Below, one piece after another: positions 47,754 to 59,635 of a DNA stretch of 64,000 nt. Made by a program: the position numbers and the translations under genes. This stretch comes from Cordia subcordata. Lineage: Eukaryota; Streptophyta; Magnoliopsida; Boraginales; Cordiaceae. Every line of letters begins with the position of its first letter. The first letter of the stretch is position 1. Under the pieces are notes generated by a model, which saw only the letters and a list, made by a program, of their open reading frames with translations, had not been told where the DNA came from and made no database searches. The stretch spans positions 7,153,501-7,217,500 of the forward strand of contig JAPTOF010000003.1 of the NCBI GenBank assembly GCA_028554755.1, written 5' to 3'.

Positions 47754-48773
47754 GATAACACAAGTCAATCACCCCGCCTAGGAGTTTGGCATAGTCCAGA
47801 AGACACCGGTTCAAGGTCAGTTGACTAGGTGCAAGTCAAGAGCCTGAATAGAGGATACAACCTATACAAGAAAATACTAATTTTTGGCATTTTTTTTTAT
47901 TTGTTTTAAATCCCTTTTGAATGCAAGATATTTTAGCAATTTGGAAGAGCGATAATGGGGATTTTAAAACAAAAAGGGGAAGGTTTGCATAAATTTGAAT
48001 CTCAAGAGGATTTGATAATGGAAAGACAATTTCCAAAGTCAAAGATTTGTTTTCAAAAATTTTTCAAGATTAAGTGTGCAATCAATTATTTTCCAAATAA
48101 GATTATGAAATTTTAAGGTTCCAAGAAAACAAGTTTAGGAAATTAAAAACAATTTTGAAAGTATGATCAAAGTGATTTGAAGATCATGAGCTTTAGAGAG
48201 TAAATTCAAAGTTATACACGATAAAAACAAGAAACAAGAGAAACAAGCCAATACCCCTAATGACTTCTTATCTTCGGCCTTATATCTTCTTTTGCTCTTG
48301 ACTTGAAATTCCCTGCTTGCACATCCATCTTCAAAATTAAGAGCTTTGCACACGCTTTCACATATTCAAACTTTGCAAGACATAGCTCATCAAGAAGGAC
48401 TAATTCATAGATAATCATTATGAATCACTCAATCTATAAGACAACCTATACATTCAATTTACAGCCATTTAGCCCATTTATTCATAGTCATATAATTTGG
48501 TCAAGATAAAATCAATATAAATCATAGCCAATAACAACATAAAATCATTATGAATCACATTCAGTATATTATTTTCATCATCAAAACATTAATATCAAAC
48601 CATATAATGCTAACAACACACAAGTGTTGGCAAAAACATATAAGTAGTGACTTGTACAGCTTCTTATCTAACAACCATAACAGACATCAACTCTTTAAGA
48701 AAACTATTTTTGTGGTTTCTGGTGTGAATTTTAGCAAAGAACTTTTATTTGCAGGTGCTAGGACTTAGCAACA
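47754..48773 (-). repeat. Probable outer part of the copia 5' LTR
   Basis: If B is removed, 4001 joins 47754. The joined piece would be about 1.78 kb, close to the 1.74 kb of the related solo LTR. A plausible LTR end TTAGCAACA lies at 48773, giving TGTTG on the minus strand, the same start as the solo LTR. No second copy is present to prove it. A weak resemblance of 47791-47812 to B's PBS region is noted among the findings as an alternative. Confidence 0.4.
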
Positions 48774-49380
48774 AAATTGATTCTTTTATCCTTATTATTT
48801 CTTTAACTGGCTTATGTATGATACTTCAAGAATTGCTCTACTTTTAGTTTTCATGATTTTTGTTCATTGAACGTTGCTCAGCATTATTAAATTCTCATTT
48901 CAAAAATTAAGAAATTTTTGACCAAGTCATGTGAGTGTGTCAAAACATATTGAAATTTTATTGCCCAAGCTAAAGTAACATTTTCTTGGAACTTTGAGTA
49001 GGTACAATCTTAAGAGACTAATATACGAGGAAACAATGACTAAACAGGTTGAGAAATTGAATGCTTAATTGGAATTGACAAGAATGAAGATGAGGATGAC
49101 ACGAAAACTATATCATTAGAACTTTATATTTCAATTTAGTCATGTTTTTGTTCTGTTAAGTCATAAGAATCTCAAATATAAATGTTCACAAATTGAGAAT
49201 GTGGTCAGAGCTTATGATATTCATGTTTGTTTGACAATTGGTTTTTTTGATGATTAATCTTTTTAGTTTTTTTATATTATTTCAATTTAATATTTGACTG
49301 TCCATTTAGTCATTCATATAGTTTCAAATGTTATAAAATATATGGTTATAACAAAAATAAAAAATTATTGAAAAATAAAG
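48774..49380. other. AT-rich intergenic sequence, nothing recognised
   Basis: No ORF with a known motif, no LTR end and no clear inverted repeat was seen. Confidence 0.5.
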
Positions 49381-49760
49381 TATATTACTGACAGATTTGA
49401 GATGGAACATAGACGAAAAGTACTATAATCGAATGATATTAGAGACAGAAATGAGATGAAATTTTGGAAATGATATACCAATTTTTGAGATGGATTAGAG
49501 ACTCAATTTTCCATCACAATATTTCATCAATTAATAGAATTTAAAGAAATAATTTGAGACAAAATACAAATAAAAACTCTATCTCAAAGTTAGAGACAGA
49601 ATTTTCTGTAACAAATTTCTTCATTAACAAAATTTTGATGAAATCTTTTAACACGAAATAGAGATGGAAATTTTCATCTTAGACTTTGTGATGAAAAAGT
49701 TTGAGATGGGGCTTTTTGAGATAGAATTTTTCGTCTCAAATTTGAAATTATTTTGTAGTG
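49381..49760. mobile_element. CACTA-like transposon terminus (right end)
   Basis: Ends TTATTTTGTAGTG at 49760, whose reverse complement starts CACTACAAAATAA, the usual CACTA end. The preceding 350 nt holds repeated GAGACAGA, GAGATGGA and TCGTCTCAAA units like CACTA subterminal repeats. I did not find the matching CACTAC left end, so the copy is truncated or its left end lies further away than I could trace. Confidence 0.6.
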
Positions 49761-50690
49761 TTGTAGCTTCATGTATCTTGCTTTTATAGCGTAACTTTCA
49801 ATTTTGCGTAGTTAATTTAACTTGTAGCAAGGTAGTCGTAGTTGATAAGAAGTTTTATTCGCTGCACGATGGACAATTCAATGATAATAACACCTGTTGT
49901 TCTTTATGAATGCCTTTCTTTTTCATTGCTTTGCTTGTAACCATAATGACTCAACCAATCAAAAGATAAGAACCCAAGGTTCTAAATGCACACAATTTCT
50001 CATAGGGATTCGAGGCCTATTTAAGGCCCAGTTTTGGCAACTTAAGACCTTTCTTAGTAATATTATGACCCAAAGTTAAGGTCTAGATAAGAGCCTCACA
50101 AGAATTAGCCCATACGAAAAGATCCTCATTATATGCGTTTTTGACCTGTAAACACAACAATGCATATGGCGTGCTACATTTTTCTTTTTCTTTTTTAGAA
50201 AAAACAAGAAAAGCTTTTACGCCCTTTGAAATGGTGTGAGCCGCATATTGGAAAATAATCCAATTTTTGGTAAAATTTGGGACTTTTTAAAAAAAAATTT
50301 TTGCAACAAGGAAAATTCAACTGACGGAACCCAACCACTAGTACACCCGAGGAAGTCCGACTGATTTTGAACCCAAATCATGAGTCATGCGGTATATCCA
50401 TCTCTAACTGTCGTAGCTAGGGCATAACAAGGCATAAAATTATATTAACAAAAATGCTGCCGTCTTTTCCTAATATTTGGGCAGAGTGGCACTAATATTT
50501 TACTCGGAAAGTAAAAAGGGCAAAAAAACAAAAAGGGGCCCCCAGCTGTCCTATTTCTGACACCAAAAACCGTCTGACAAAGCAAACTGCCCACGCTCTC
50601 TTCTCTCGATTCCGTATTCCTCAATCTAAGAAATTCGATCTAATTTTTACTAATTAAGAAATTTATCTATAAAATAATTCATATGAAGTC
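49761..50690. other. Upstream region of the Alfin-like gene
   Basis: No gene seen. The last 100 nt before 50690 is CT-rich (CTCTCTTCTCTCGATTCC at about 50595), a common feature of plant core promoters and leaders. Confidence 0.5.
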
Positions 50691-50696
50691 AGTTCT

Positions 50697-50706
50697 CCTA
50701 TAAAAA
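50697..50706 (+). promoter_or_regulatory. Candidate TATA box of the Alfin-like gene
   Basis: CCTATAAAAA lies about 90 nt before the ATG at 50789, which would leave a leader of about 60 nt. Position and sequence are suitable, but there is no transcript evidence. Confidence 0.5.
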
Positions 50707-50788
50707 CACTGGGTTTTTAGTGTTAATATCAACAAAAAGGAAAGAAAAAAGAAAGTATATGAAATCAGAGATCTGTGCCGCTTAATTA

Positions 50789-53700
50789 ATGGCGTCGATC
50801 TCTTCCAACCCTCGCACTGTCGAAGAGATCTTCAAGGACTTCTCCGCCCGCCGAAACGCCGTCGTTCGTGCCCTCACCTCCGGTATATATCATCTTTTCG
50901 CTTCTTTTTTCTTTCCTTTTTTTTTTTTTGACTTTACAGTTTGCTAATAGTTTTGTTGATATCTGGCAGATGTAGATGAATTTTACTCTCAATGCGATCC
51001 AGGTTGATCTCACAACCCTAGTTTCTTTCTTTTATCCACTTTAATTATTGAGATTTTTTTTAAAAAAAATGAGTAATTGATTTTGATGAGGATGTATTAT
51101 TTTTTTTTTTTTGGGTTTCTTGGTTTCTATTGATTATTGTGTTTGTTAGAGAAGGAGAATTTGTGTTTGTACGGACACGCGAACGACACGTGGGAAGTGG
51201 GGTTGCCGGCGGAGGAGGTGCCGCCGGAGCTGCCGGAACCGGCGCTAGGGATTAATTTTGCTAGGGACGGGATGAACCGGCGTGATTGGTTGTCGTTAGT
51301 AGCCGTCCATACTGATTCATGGTTGCTCTCTGTAGCTTTCTATTTCGGCGCTCGCCTCAATCGCAACGAGAGGTGCATTTTTCAGATTTGTTGTTTACTG
51401 TTATTGATTAATGCAAGTTAGTATATGCTATGTTAGCTATGAAATGTTGTAGGAGATACAAAGCTAGTACTTAGTATTGAAAAATGCATTAATTTGGTAG
51501 CATGTTACTGTCTTTCCCGTGGGATATAAAATTTCTGTAGGATATCGTGATCAACTTTGTTATTGATTGCAACTGAGGGTGGAAACCAGAGCATTTGATC
51601 ATGCTGTTTGAGGTGGTTGACATTCATATGGTAGTTTGTGTTCGGTTTTGCCGTGTTGTAGTACAGTGACCTGTAGAAAAGAACAAGGAATTATTGCTCA
51701 TCCCCCCAAAATGTTGTACATTGAGTAAGTTGCTCTGGGTAAAATGAGTATCTTTTACTGTGGCCAATTGTTTCTGTATGTTTTCCTGCTTATACTTTTG
51801 TAGTTCTCTAGGTTTTTTTGCGCAATTCATATTCTTTGTGAGAATCTATTTAGTTGACTTCGTCGCATTTATTAAATACAGCATTCCTTTTGATATAGTT
51901 ATGAAACTGATCCACTAAACATTCCTCAATATAGATCACTATTATATATGAAAATTTTATGCTTTAAGTGTACGTGAATTTCCAAGTGAAGAATACTGTT
52001 CCTTTACCCAATGTTTTCAACCATAGCTACCCAACTTGTGGCACATAATGGAATGAAGTATAACCTGGTATGGATTTGAATGTATGGGTATTGGACATCT
52101 ATCATTGCCATTGACAGTGCATAATTCTGTGAGTCAAACTATGTGAGCTTAATTAATAAGTTAGAGCAAGTGAGAACTGTCACTATAACTATAGAAAATG
52201 GACTCATTGAGGCTCATCTAAGTTAGAGAAATCTGTCTTAGTTGATATTTGTCTAAATCCTGAGCCATTGCTGTATTCTACCTTTTGCCATGGGGTAAAA
52301 CTAATCTCTTGGTACACACAGATTCTAGAAATTCTGTTTACTGATGCAAGCTTTGCAAAAGAATTGCAAAGAATGCTCATAAAAAATAGAATTGACTGTC
52401 AAAATTGGAGTGATTGCAATAATAATTGATTCATTGTTTCATCTTTAATTTGGTCGGTATGTCATTCCACTTGGTTTCCAAATGATATGCATGTAATACG
52501 TGTGCTAGTGTAATCAGAGTAAAAAATCAGTGCAAATAATCAGCGTAAACAGTGGTCAGTTACAAGATGTCTTTAGTTCATTCTTATATTAAGCCTAGGA
52601 TCCTGAATGCCTCATACTTATCCCATGAACATGTAAAGTTATGCTCTTGTCTTGCCTTGTAAAATCTGAACCTACCTTTCCTATTTTTCTTTTTTCTTTT
52701 TTCCCTTTTTTTTTTTTGGGTGGCTACAATCAGATATAATGATGATTTAATTCTGCTGTGGCCAATAAGTGGTCTTACCATGTCATAATTGATTAACTTG
52801 CCATTGAGGTTGAGTGCATTTCTCTTTATATTACCAAGCTTCTCATTTAACTTACCAGTCTCGAGTTTGAGTCGTCATTCGGGGAAGTGGGGAATAATTA
52901 TTGATCCTATTTTTAAAAAATTAATCTTGAGTGTTTATGAATTTTCATGGTTGTATATGAAATATTCTCCTTGATATATATCCCATTGAGCTTAGATGAT
53001 GAGAGTCATTTGATGGCTTCTTCTATGTTTTGTATTATGAACTAACTTTGTAAGTGAAAGAAAAAGATTGTAAACCGAATGTAATGATTTAGAAATTCAT
53101 TTTTCTTTCGAAAGTCTAGGTGAGATTTGTAAAATAAAATGTAGCAGCAGGGAAAAATAACTGCTACAAATGTAATGCTGAAGTCTTTGTGACTTCTTGT
53201 GTTTAGAGAACATTATTTATGTGCAAATATTATTTCTGTGCTAGCAATATTTGATAATGTTGTTCCATGTTGATTCAACTTGACATTTGTTAAAGATTTT
53301 GCTGCCATCTGGAAAATGTTCTAATCCTGCAATTGATCTTGCATATGTAATTCTTTGATAGCCTTCTGGTTCCCCATGTCTATGATATTTGTACCATTAT
53401 CCACGTGTTTAAGTATTTCTGTGTTGTGCATACACACAAACTAGGCAGTTAATTGAGATTGTAATGACAGGAATTGGAAATTAAAAGGTCCAGCTTCTGC
53501 AGTAAGGATAGAAAATCTTGCTACAAATGTATTTTGAGGGTGTGGCTGCTCTACCAGCCTTCATTTCTGACAACTATAATTAGGCATGATGAATAGATCT
53601 TTTGTCTCGTTAGCAGGTTCCATGAAATTTATTAAAATGAGTGTATGACCCTCTCTTATCCATTGTATTTCTACAACTAAACATGCTTTTTCATTATCTG

Positions 53701-54983
53701 CTTATGTAAACGATGGAAGAAAAGTACATGGGTTTTGTGAACATCAAGCCTTCTTACCTGGTCAGAAGGATTTTAATACCGACCTTTCCCCCCATTTCTA
53801 ATACCGTCATACTTACGCTTCAGATGATTTTAAGTGCAAGCTTTGACCTTTGCACTCTCCAGCTTTTCATAGGAAGGAAGTTGATGAAGCAAGTTCCTTC
53901 CTCCTTATTGCTGCTGCACTTAATTTCCGTGATCAGCATCCTTGAACTTCACTTTGTGACAAGCCCTTTTCCTCTTCTTTGGCAAAATAATTGTAGACCT
54001 TCTTAACTTGTCAAGGTCTGGTCTTTCAATATATTTGACATAGTGTTGGGTGCTGTATGGCATTGTCAAGGGGTATAAATGAAGAGAATGACTATGTAGT
54101 ATCGTGTTGTTGTCAAAGTGTTGGAGAAAGTTTCCCAAACTAAGTCAAATTTTCTTTTTCCCTGTCAATACTCTTCAGTGCTCTTGATCACATTGTAAAT
54201 TTTAGGTCTTTTGTGGCCATGATCTGAACAATAATCTATTGAAAGGGTAGCCGCAGAAACTGATGTTCATGCAAATGCAGAGGATTTATATTTTTACTGC
54301 TTGTAACTGGCATCTATTCTTTACCTCTTTTTTGGTGTACAGGCATGTTTATCTACTTCCATTTGTCCTGCATATTTGATATAACTGAAAGACTAAATTT
54401 GCCAGGGCTCTTGTGGCCATTGCTATTATTTGTATTCCATTTTCTTATGTGCTTTTTTCTCCTTCTACTGCACCGTTATGTTTGGGTTCTATTCCACTTG
54501 CTTATTTGCATTTTCCTTTACAGGAAGCGTCTATTCAGCCTGATAAATGATATGCCCACTGTCTTCGAAGAAGTAACAGAGCGAAAACCCTTGAAGGACA
54601 AGCCCAGTGTTGATAGTGGAAGCAAATCAAGAAGTAGTACAAAGGTGAAGCAATAGAATTATTATATAGTTTCTCTTATTAATTCATTTCTTCTGTGAAA
54701 TGAAAACTAGAACCGAGCTTGTATCATGCAGAGATCAAGTGATGGGCAAGCGAAAAGCAATCCACAGCTACTAGATGAGAGTTATGCTGAGGATGAAGAT
54801 GAGCATAATGAAACCTTTTGTGGGAGCTGTGGGGGAATTTACAGTGCAGATGAATTCTGGATTGGCTGTGATATATGCGAGAGGTGGTACCACGGGAAAT
54901 GTGTGAAAATAACACCAGCGAAGGCTGAAAACATTAAACAGTACAAATGCCCATCTTGCTGTATGAAGAAAGGCAGACACTAG
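50789..54983 (+). CDS. AL (Alfin1-like): Alfin-like PHD-finger protein, 240 aa, five coding exons
   Basis: Exons are 50789-50882, 50970-51002, 51150-51372, 54524-54644 and 54732-54983. All introns are GT-AG and phases join without a stop to give 240 residues, the usual family length. The N-terminal Alfin domain (about residues 8-135) has [37 protein letters not shown] and [16 protein letters not shown] Ser/Lys and acidic linker leads to a C-terminal PHD finger with ligands C187, C190, C203, C206, H211, C214, C230 and C233. Y194 and W200 match the aromatic residues used by this family to hold H3K4me3. The protein is a presumed nuclear chromatin reader that helps regulate transcription, in relatives often in stress or seed responses. 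Intron 3 is unusually long (3151 bp). Family assignment is firm; which paralogue it is cannot be told. Confidence 0.96.
51373..54523 (+). other. Large intron 3 of the Alfin-like gene
   Basis: Starts GTGCAT and ends TTTACAG. The interior is AT-rich with scattered short open frames and no recognised transposon protein, LTR end or MITE terminus. Confidence 0.85.
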
Positions 54984-56560
54984 CTCCAAGGTAAAGCTGG
55001 ACATTTGCCCATTAGCCCCATCTTTGGTGAATAATCATATACTGTATTCTAAAATTAGCGGTTAGCGAGTGTCATCTTCTTTTCCCATTTAAATTTCCTT
55101 TTTCTTCTTCCATTTTTGTGCTACTTCTGTATTATCAATTTCTTTTTTTTCTTTCTATCCTCGTCAATTATAGTGTTTATCCACAAGAGATCAGTTGGAT
55201 TTCTTGTAATTGTGGTACACTGACAGTTGTATGTTTCTCTATGCAGTTGGATTCTGCTACTTTGTAGGATTAATTTTCAGAAAATTCTAAGATCTTTCTA
55301 ACATTTGGCCAAAGATCTCATGAAGTGTTCATTCCTTTTTCCCCCTACCCCAAGAAAGTTCGTTAATTGATTGATCTTATAATATTCTTTCGAGCGTATA
55401 TGAAGTATGAACCTGTTCATGGTGTACCCTTCTCACCCTCCCTGTTTTCTGATACCATCGTGGTCAAGTGCATTACATTTTCATGTGGGTTCAGAATCTT
55501 GCTAATTTGAAAATTATACATAATTCCCTTGTGGTTCTCACTTGTCTATAACTGTTCTGTTCTCCATCATACGGTTCTCCGTTTTCTCTAAATTGAGAGC
55601 CGAAAATTTCATTGGGTTCAGAATCAAACTCAGAATGATTATCAACAAATTTAGACAACTTTTATGGGAGGTTTTTTCCGAACTATTTCTCATAATTTTG
55701 GCTTATATTTGTCAAACATGTCTGAAATATATATGTTTAGGGTAGAATCACTATGTGATGATTTTAGTTTTATAGTCTTAGCATGGATTATTTTGACGTG
55801 TTATATTTATATGATTGATATTTTTCATTATTTTTATGTCCATTATTTCATTATATTTGTAGCTAATGTTTGGTAGATTTTTTTATATTTAATTGTATAA
55901 ATATTTGGTTGACCTTTATTTGAAAAATTATAGGTTGTAACATAGTTTTCTTCACATAATTAATTAATATATTGGCTTAGGATTTCAAAAAAAATCTATA
56001 TTCTTACTAGATCAAGAACTTGGAGATAGAGTCGCAGTTTTAAGTTAGAATCAACTTTTGATTAATTAGTTTTATGTATCAAGCAATTAGGCCACCAGTC
56101 TAATTTCACCTCAAAATAAGAAATCGTAAATTTGAGCCTAAAATCTAAATTTCACATAGGAATATGATTTATAAACCTATCCCAAAAAGTTTTCACACCT
56201 CAATTTTGTGTTTTATTTTTATTTTTTTTTACTAATTTTAGTTTTAATTTTAATTTTAATAAGTTTTAGAGCTTGTTTGACTTTACTTAGCCGCTTATAA
56301 GCCCCAAATAAACTTAGCCAAACGAGCGATTAGTCCACAAAATCAATTGACTTTGGGCTCGCCTTTCTACGAATTTCCAAATTGCTTCTTTTTGGATTCG
56401 ATCTAACAGTTAGTGTACTACACTGTAGTTATTCGTACACTTGCACGTTAGAACTCAAATTTAAAAGTTTGCACTTAATTTTTATTGCAAGTCAAGCACA
56501 TTAGAATTGCCCCAAAAAAATTGAAGAAATGGTAAAATTTTCAAAAAGGAAAAAAAACTA
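54984..56560. other. Alfin-like 3' UTR and intergenic DNA
   Basis: The first few hundred bases after the stop at 54983 must hold the 3' UTR. AATAAT at about 55030 is a possible weak poly(A) signal. Nothing else recognised up to the MITE at 56563. Confidence 0.5.
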
Positions 56561-56562
56561 AG

Positions 56563-58135
56563 GCCCTGTTCAATAAAAGTGTTTCAATTAGTGCTCAATA
56601 AAAGTGTTTTAACTAGTGTTTAGTGGTTTAATTGAACCAAAATAGTACCTCTTTCGATTTTTGTTACTCAGTAAAACAATGTTTTAGGAAGTGTTTGTAT
56701 TTGAAATAGTGTTTGAAATAGTATTTTTGAAACGTTAATAATTTCGTGTAAGATTTAAGGCATCTTTGGCAAAATTAACTGTTAGAGTACTTGATAGTTG
56801 TTTGAGTAGTTTATAATAGTTTGAGTATCTGATAGCTGTTGTATTTTAGTTGTTGACGAATAATTATTTGGCTAATTGATTGAGTAAAATGTGTTCGATA
56901 AATTAACTGTTAGATAAGTTGATCAATGAAAATGATATAAAAAGGCATTAGATAAGTTGATCAATGAAAAATGATATAAAAAGACATTCGTATTACACTA
57001 TTATTGTTATGATAAATATAATTATTATTACTATTATTGAATAAGATAATTTATTTTATGGTAAGATATATGTTTCTATGATAATATTTTATTATTAAAG
57101 CATAATGAAACTATTTTTTTTTGATAAATTAGTTTTATTAATATTATACAAAATATTTTTTATTATAAAAATATTTTTCATTGATCGAAAATTTATTTTG
57201 TAAATGAAAAATAATAAAGGGATGAATTAGTCTTACACTTTTATAGTATATTTTGATATGAGTAGAATTTAAAATTAATTTTTGCATTATTTTAGATTAA
57301 TATTTGTGAAAGAAAATATAAAATATGAAGAGAAGGTAACATTGCCAAAAAGAAAAATGAAACACTAAATCCTATTTGAAATGTTAATAATATTAACGTC
57401 TTTGAAACACTATTTAGATATTACTTCAAATAAAAACACTAGAACATTGATTTACCAAAAAACAAAAGTTGGAGGATATAATATTTTGACTTAGTTGAAA
57501 TACTAAACACTAGTTGAAACATTATTACCATTGTTTTTGGCAATCCTCCCCTCTTTTCAATATTTTTTTGGAAATTCTACTCACTATGTAATCTCTCTTT
57601 CTCTATATTTTTATATTTTTTTTCACAAATATAAATGTAAAATAATATGAAAATTAATTTCCAAATTTTATCCACATGAAAATATACTAAAAAAGGGGTA
57701 AGTCTTATTTGTCTATTTATTATTTTTCATTGTCAAAATAAATTTTCGATCAATTAAAAATATTTCTATCATAAAAATATTTTTTATAATTTCAGTAAAA
57801 CTAAATCATCAAAAAAATTTTTTTATCATTCTTTAATAATAAAATATTATTATAATAAGCATACATCTAATTATAAAATAAATTATCTTATTTCAATAAT
57901 CGTAATGATAATTGTAGTTATCATAACAACAATAATGTAATACTAATGTCTTGTTACATTTTGCATTCATCATCCAATTTAACAGCTAATTTTATCGAAC
58001 GTATCCTCTTCAATTATCTAGTCAAACAACTATTCACTAATAACTAAAATAGAACGGTTATCAATTATCCAAATAACTATTAGCTATTCAAACAACTATT
58101 AACTACTCTAACATCTAATTTTACTCAATAGGCAC
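56563..58135. mobile_element. Nested MITE pair: outer copy (reverse orientation), split
   Basis: The left piece (56563 to about 56758) starts GCCCTGTTCAATAAAAG. The right piece (about 57547-58135) ends TTTTACTCAATAGGCAC, whose reverse complement, GTGCCTATTGAGTAAAA, is similar to the left end. The left piece is inverted relative to 57355-57535 and the right piece inverted relative to 56759-57345. This is what results when one family member inserts into another in the opposite orientation. Possibly hAT-like from the GGCCCTG start. No coding region. Confidence 0.65.
56759..57546. mobile_element. Nested MITE pair: inner copy (forward orientation)
   Basis: Starts GGCATCTTTGGCAAAATT and ends CATTGTTTTTGGCAATCC. 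A related third copy lies in the JOX intron at 60560-61200 with the same left-to-right order, which defines the unit. Together with the outer copy it forms inverted arms of several hundred bases. Confidence 0.65.
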
Positions 58136-58455
58136 TACAAGCTATTGTGAAATGCGAAAATTTTAATGTTTGAGAAAAGTTAGATGAAAAGCTGAAAACT
58201 ATGTGAAAAATTATTTGAAGTACTATTTATAGAAAAAAATAACTTAAAGAAATAGTATTTTGACCCACTCATAATACAAAAAATTACTTAAAAAATTATC
58301 TTTTGATATTATCAAACAGAGTCTAATTAGTGCTTCACCTAGAGAAATTATTCTCTTCATAGCCAAAAAAAAAAAAACTTTCACCTTCTTTCTGTTAGAT
58401 TCAAATACTCTGCCCAAACTTGTGAAGGTTGCTTGAAAATGCGAGATTAGTTGTG
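58136..58455. other. Intergenic, nothing recognised
   Basis: AT-rich, without a convincing gene. An A-run lies at about 58367-58378. Confidence 0.5.
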
Positions 58456-58556
58456 GAGTGTGTGTGTGTATACACACACACACATATATATGTACGTTAT
58501 GTACATATATATATATATATGTACGTTATGTACATATATATATATATATGTACATT
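58456..58556. repeat. Composite GT/AC/TA simple repeat with two direct units
   Basis: (GT)n, then (AC)n forming an inverted pair around TATACAC, then two copies of ATATATGTACGTTATGTAC and TA runs. GTAC-centred palindromes make it self-complementary. Confidence 0.85.
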
Positions 58557-59055
58557 AAAAATCGAATCGGGGCAAATCCATTTCATTGGCAAATGAAAAA
58601 TTTATCGTTTTAACGTTCAGAAAAAAAACTTAGAAAAGAAGAAGAGTCACTAAGACAAGAGCTAGGTAAGCAAACAAGGAGAGGTGCAAAAAGGTGAACA
58701 TCTCCATTGAATGACTATAACTGGTATGGTTTACAGTCAATAGTTCTTAACCTATCCTTTCTCGCCAAACTTTATACAGCTTTAAGAGAGAATAAGGACT
58801 AAGATGGACCTTAGGCGCATACAGGGAAAAAAACTCTTCTAGATGTTTTACAATATCTCGCAATGTCGAATCCCGTGATGTACTTTTGAGACCATACCAT
58901 AAATGCTAAAGACTGTTGCATCATTGCGCGTACATTGCGTACTTGGGAGGTTACATATTACGCCTTTCCTCAACAATGAAATGGTACGCGAGGTAATTAT
59001 TTGTAGTCTTTTGAGAACTGCATTTGTATATTTATTCGACTATGCTCATGTAAAT

Positions 59056-59135
59056 TGATAATTATTCATGTTTGGTGATTATATATGCAACCATATGATA
59101 ATTATTCATGTTTGGTGATTATATATGCAACCATA
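59056..59135. repeat. Perfect 40-nt tandem duplication
   Basis: The unit from TGATAATTATTCATG to GCAACCATA occurs at 59056-59095 and again at 59096-59135 with no mismatch, which indicates a very recent duplication or one kept identical. Confidence 0.95.
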
Positions 59136-59250
59136 AGGATACAAATATAATTTTTTAACTGCTTTTTATATTCTTACGTAACCTGTTAAAGTTTCATATA
59201 TAACTTTTTATAAAAATATATAAAAATTGATTTTATCGCATTGCCTTTGT

Positions 59251-59277
59251 CCGTGCAACACACAGGCGTTTTACTAG
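59251..59277 (+). mobile_element. Helitron-like 3' terminus
   Basis: CCGTGCAACACACAGG is a decayed form of the CCCGTGCAACGCACGGG hairpin common at plant Helitron ends. It is followed at short distance by CTAG at 59274-59277 and a T at 59278, as expected for insertion between A and T. The left end (TC) was not identified, so the extent is unknown. The 40-nt tandem duplication may lie inside it. Confidence 0.55.
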
Positions 59278-59499
59278 TTGGGGATCATCCCATCACCCAA
59301 CAAATGGAATGATGGAATAAAATTTATAAAACAATCATACACACTCCAATAGGATAAGCCCATCATATATCTACTGGATTTGTTCATTGTAATTTTGGGG
59401 TAAAGTTGTCGCCATAATTACAAGCTTTACAATTGATTCAATCACCAATATAATATTAAATAAGTTCAAATGCAACATTCCGTAATCATCCAGCGAGGA

Positions 59500-59500
<1 letters not shown>

Positions 59501-59540
<40 letters not shown>
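59501..59540. repeat. (TA)n microsatellite
   Basis: About 38 nt of TA repeats downstream of the JOX-like stop codon, probably in its 3' UTR or just beyond. Confidence 0.95.
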
Positions 59541-59542
<2 letters not shown>

Positions 59543-59635
59543 CTTTCAATGAAGGTCAAAGGCCGATCACATACAACTAGCGGGAATTAATTCTTGGACC
59601 ACTCATATAAAGATATGAGATATACTACTTGACCA

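Noticed and set aside
58244..58483. Minus-strand open frame of 79 codons
   Set aside because: Starts in the AC repeat (His-Thr run) and has no family motif.
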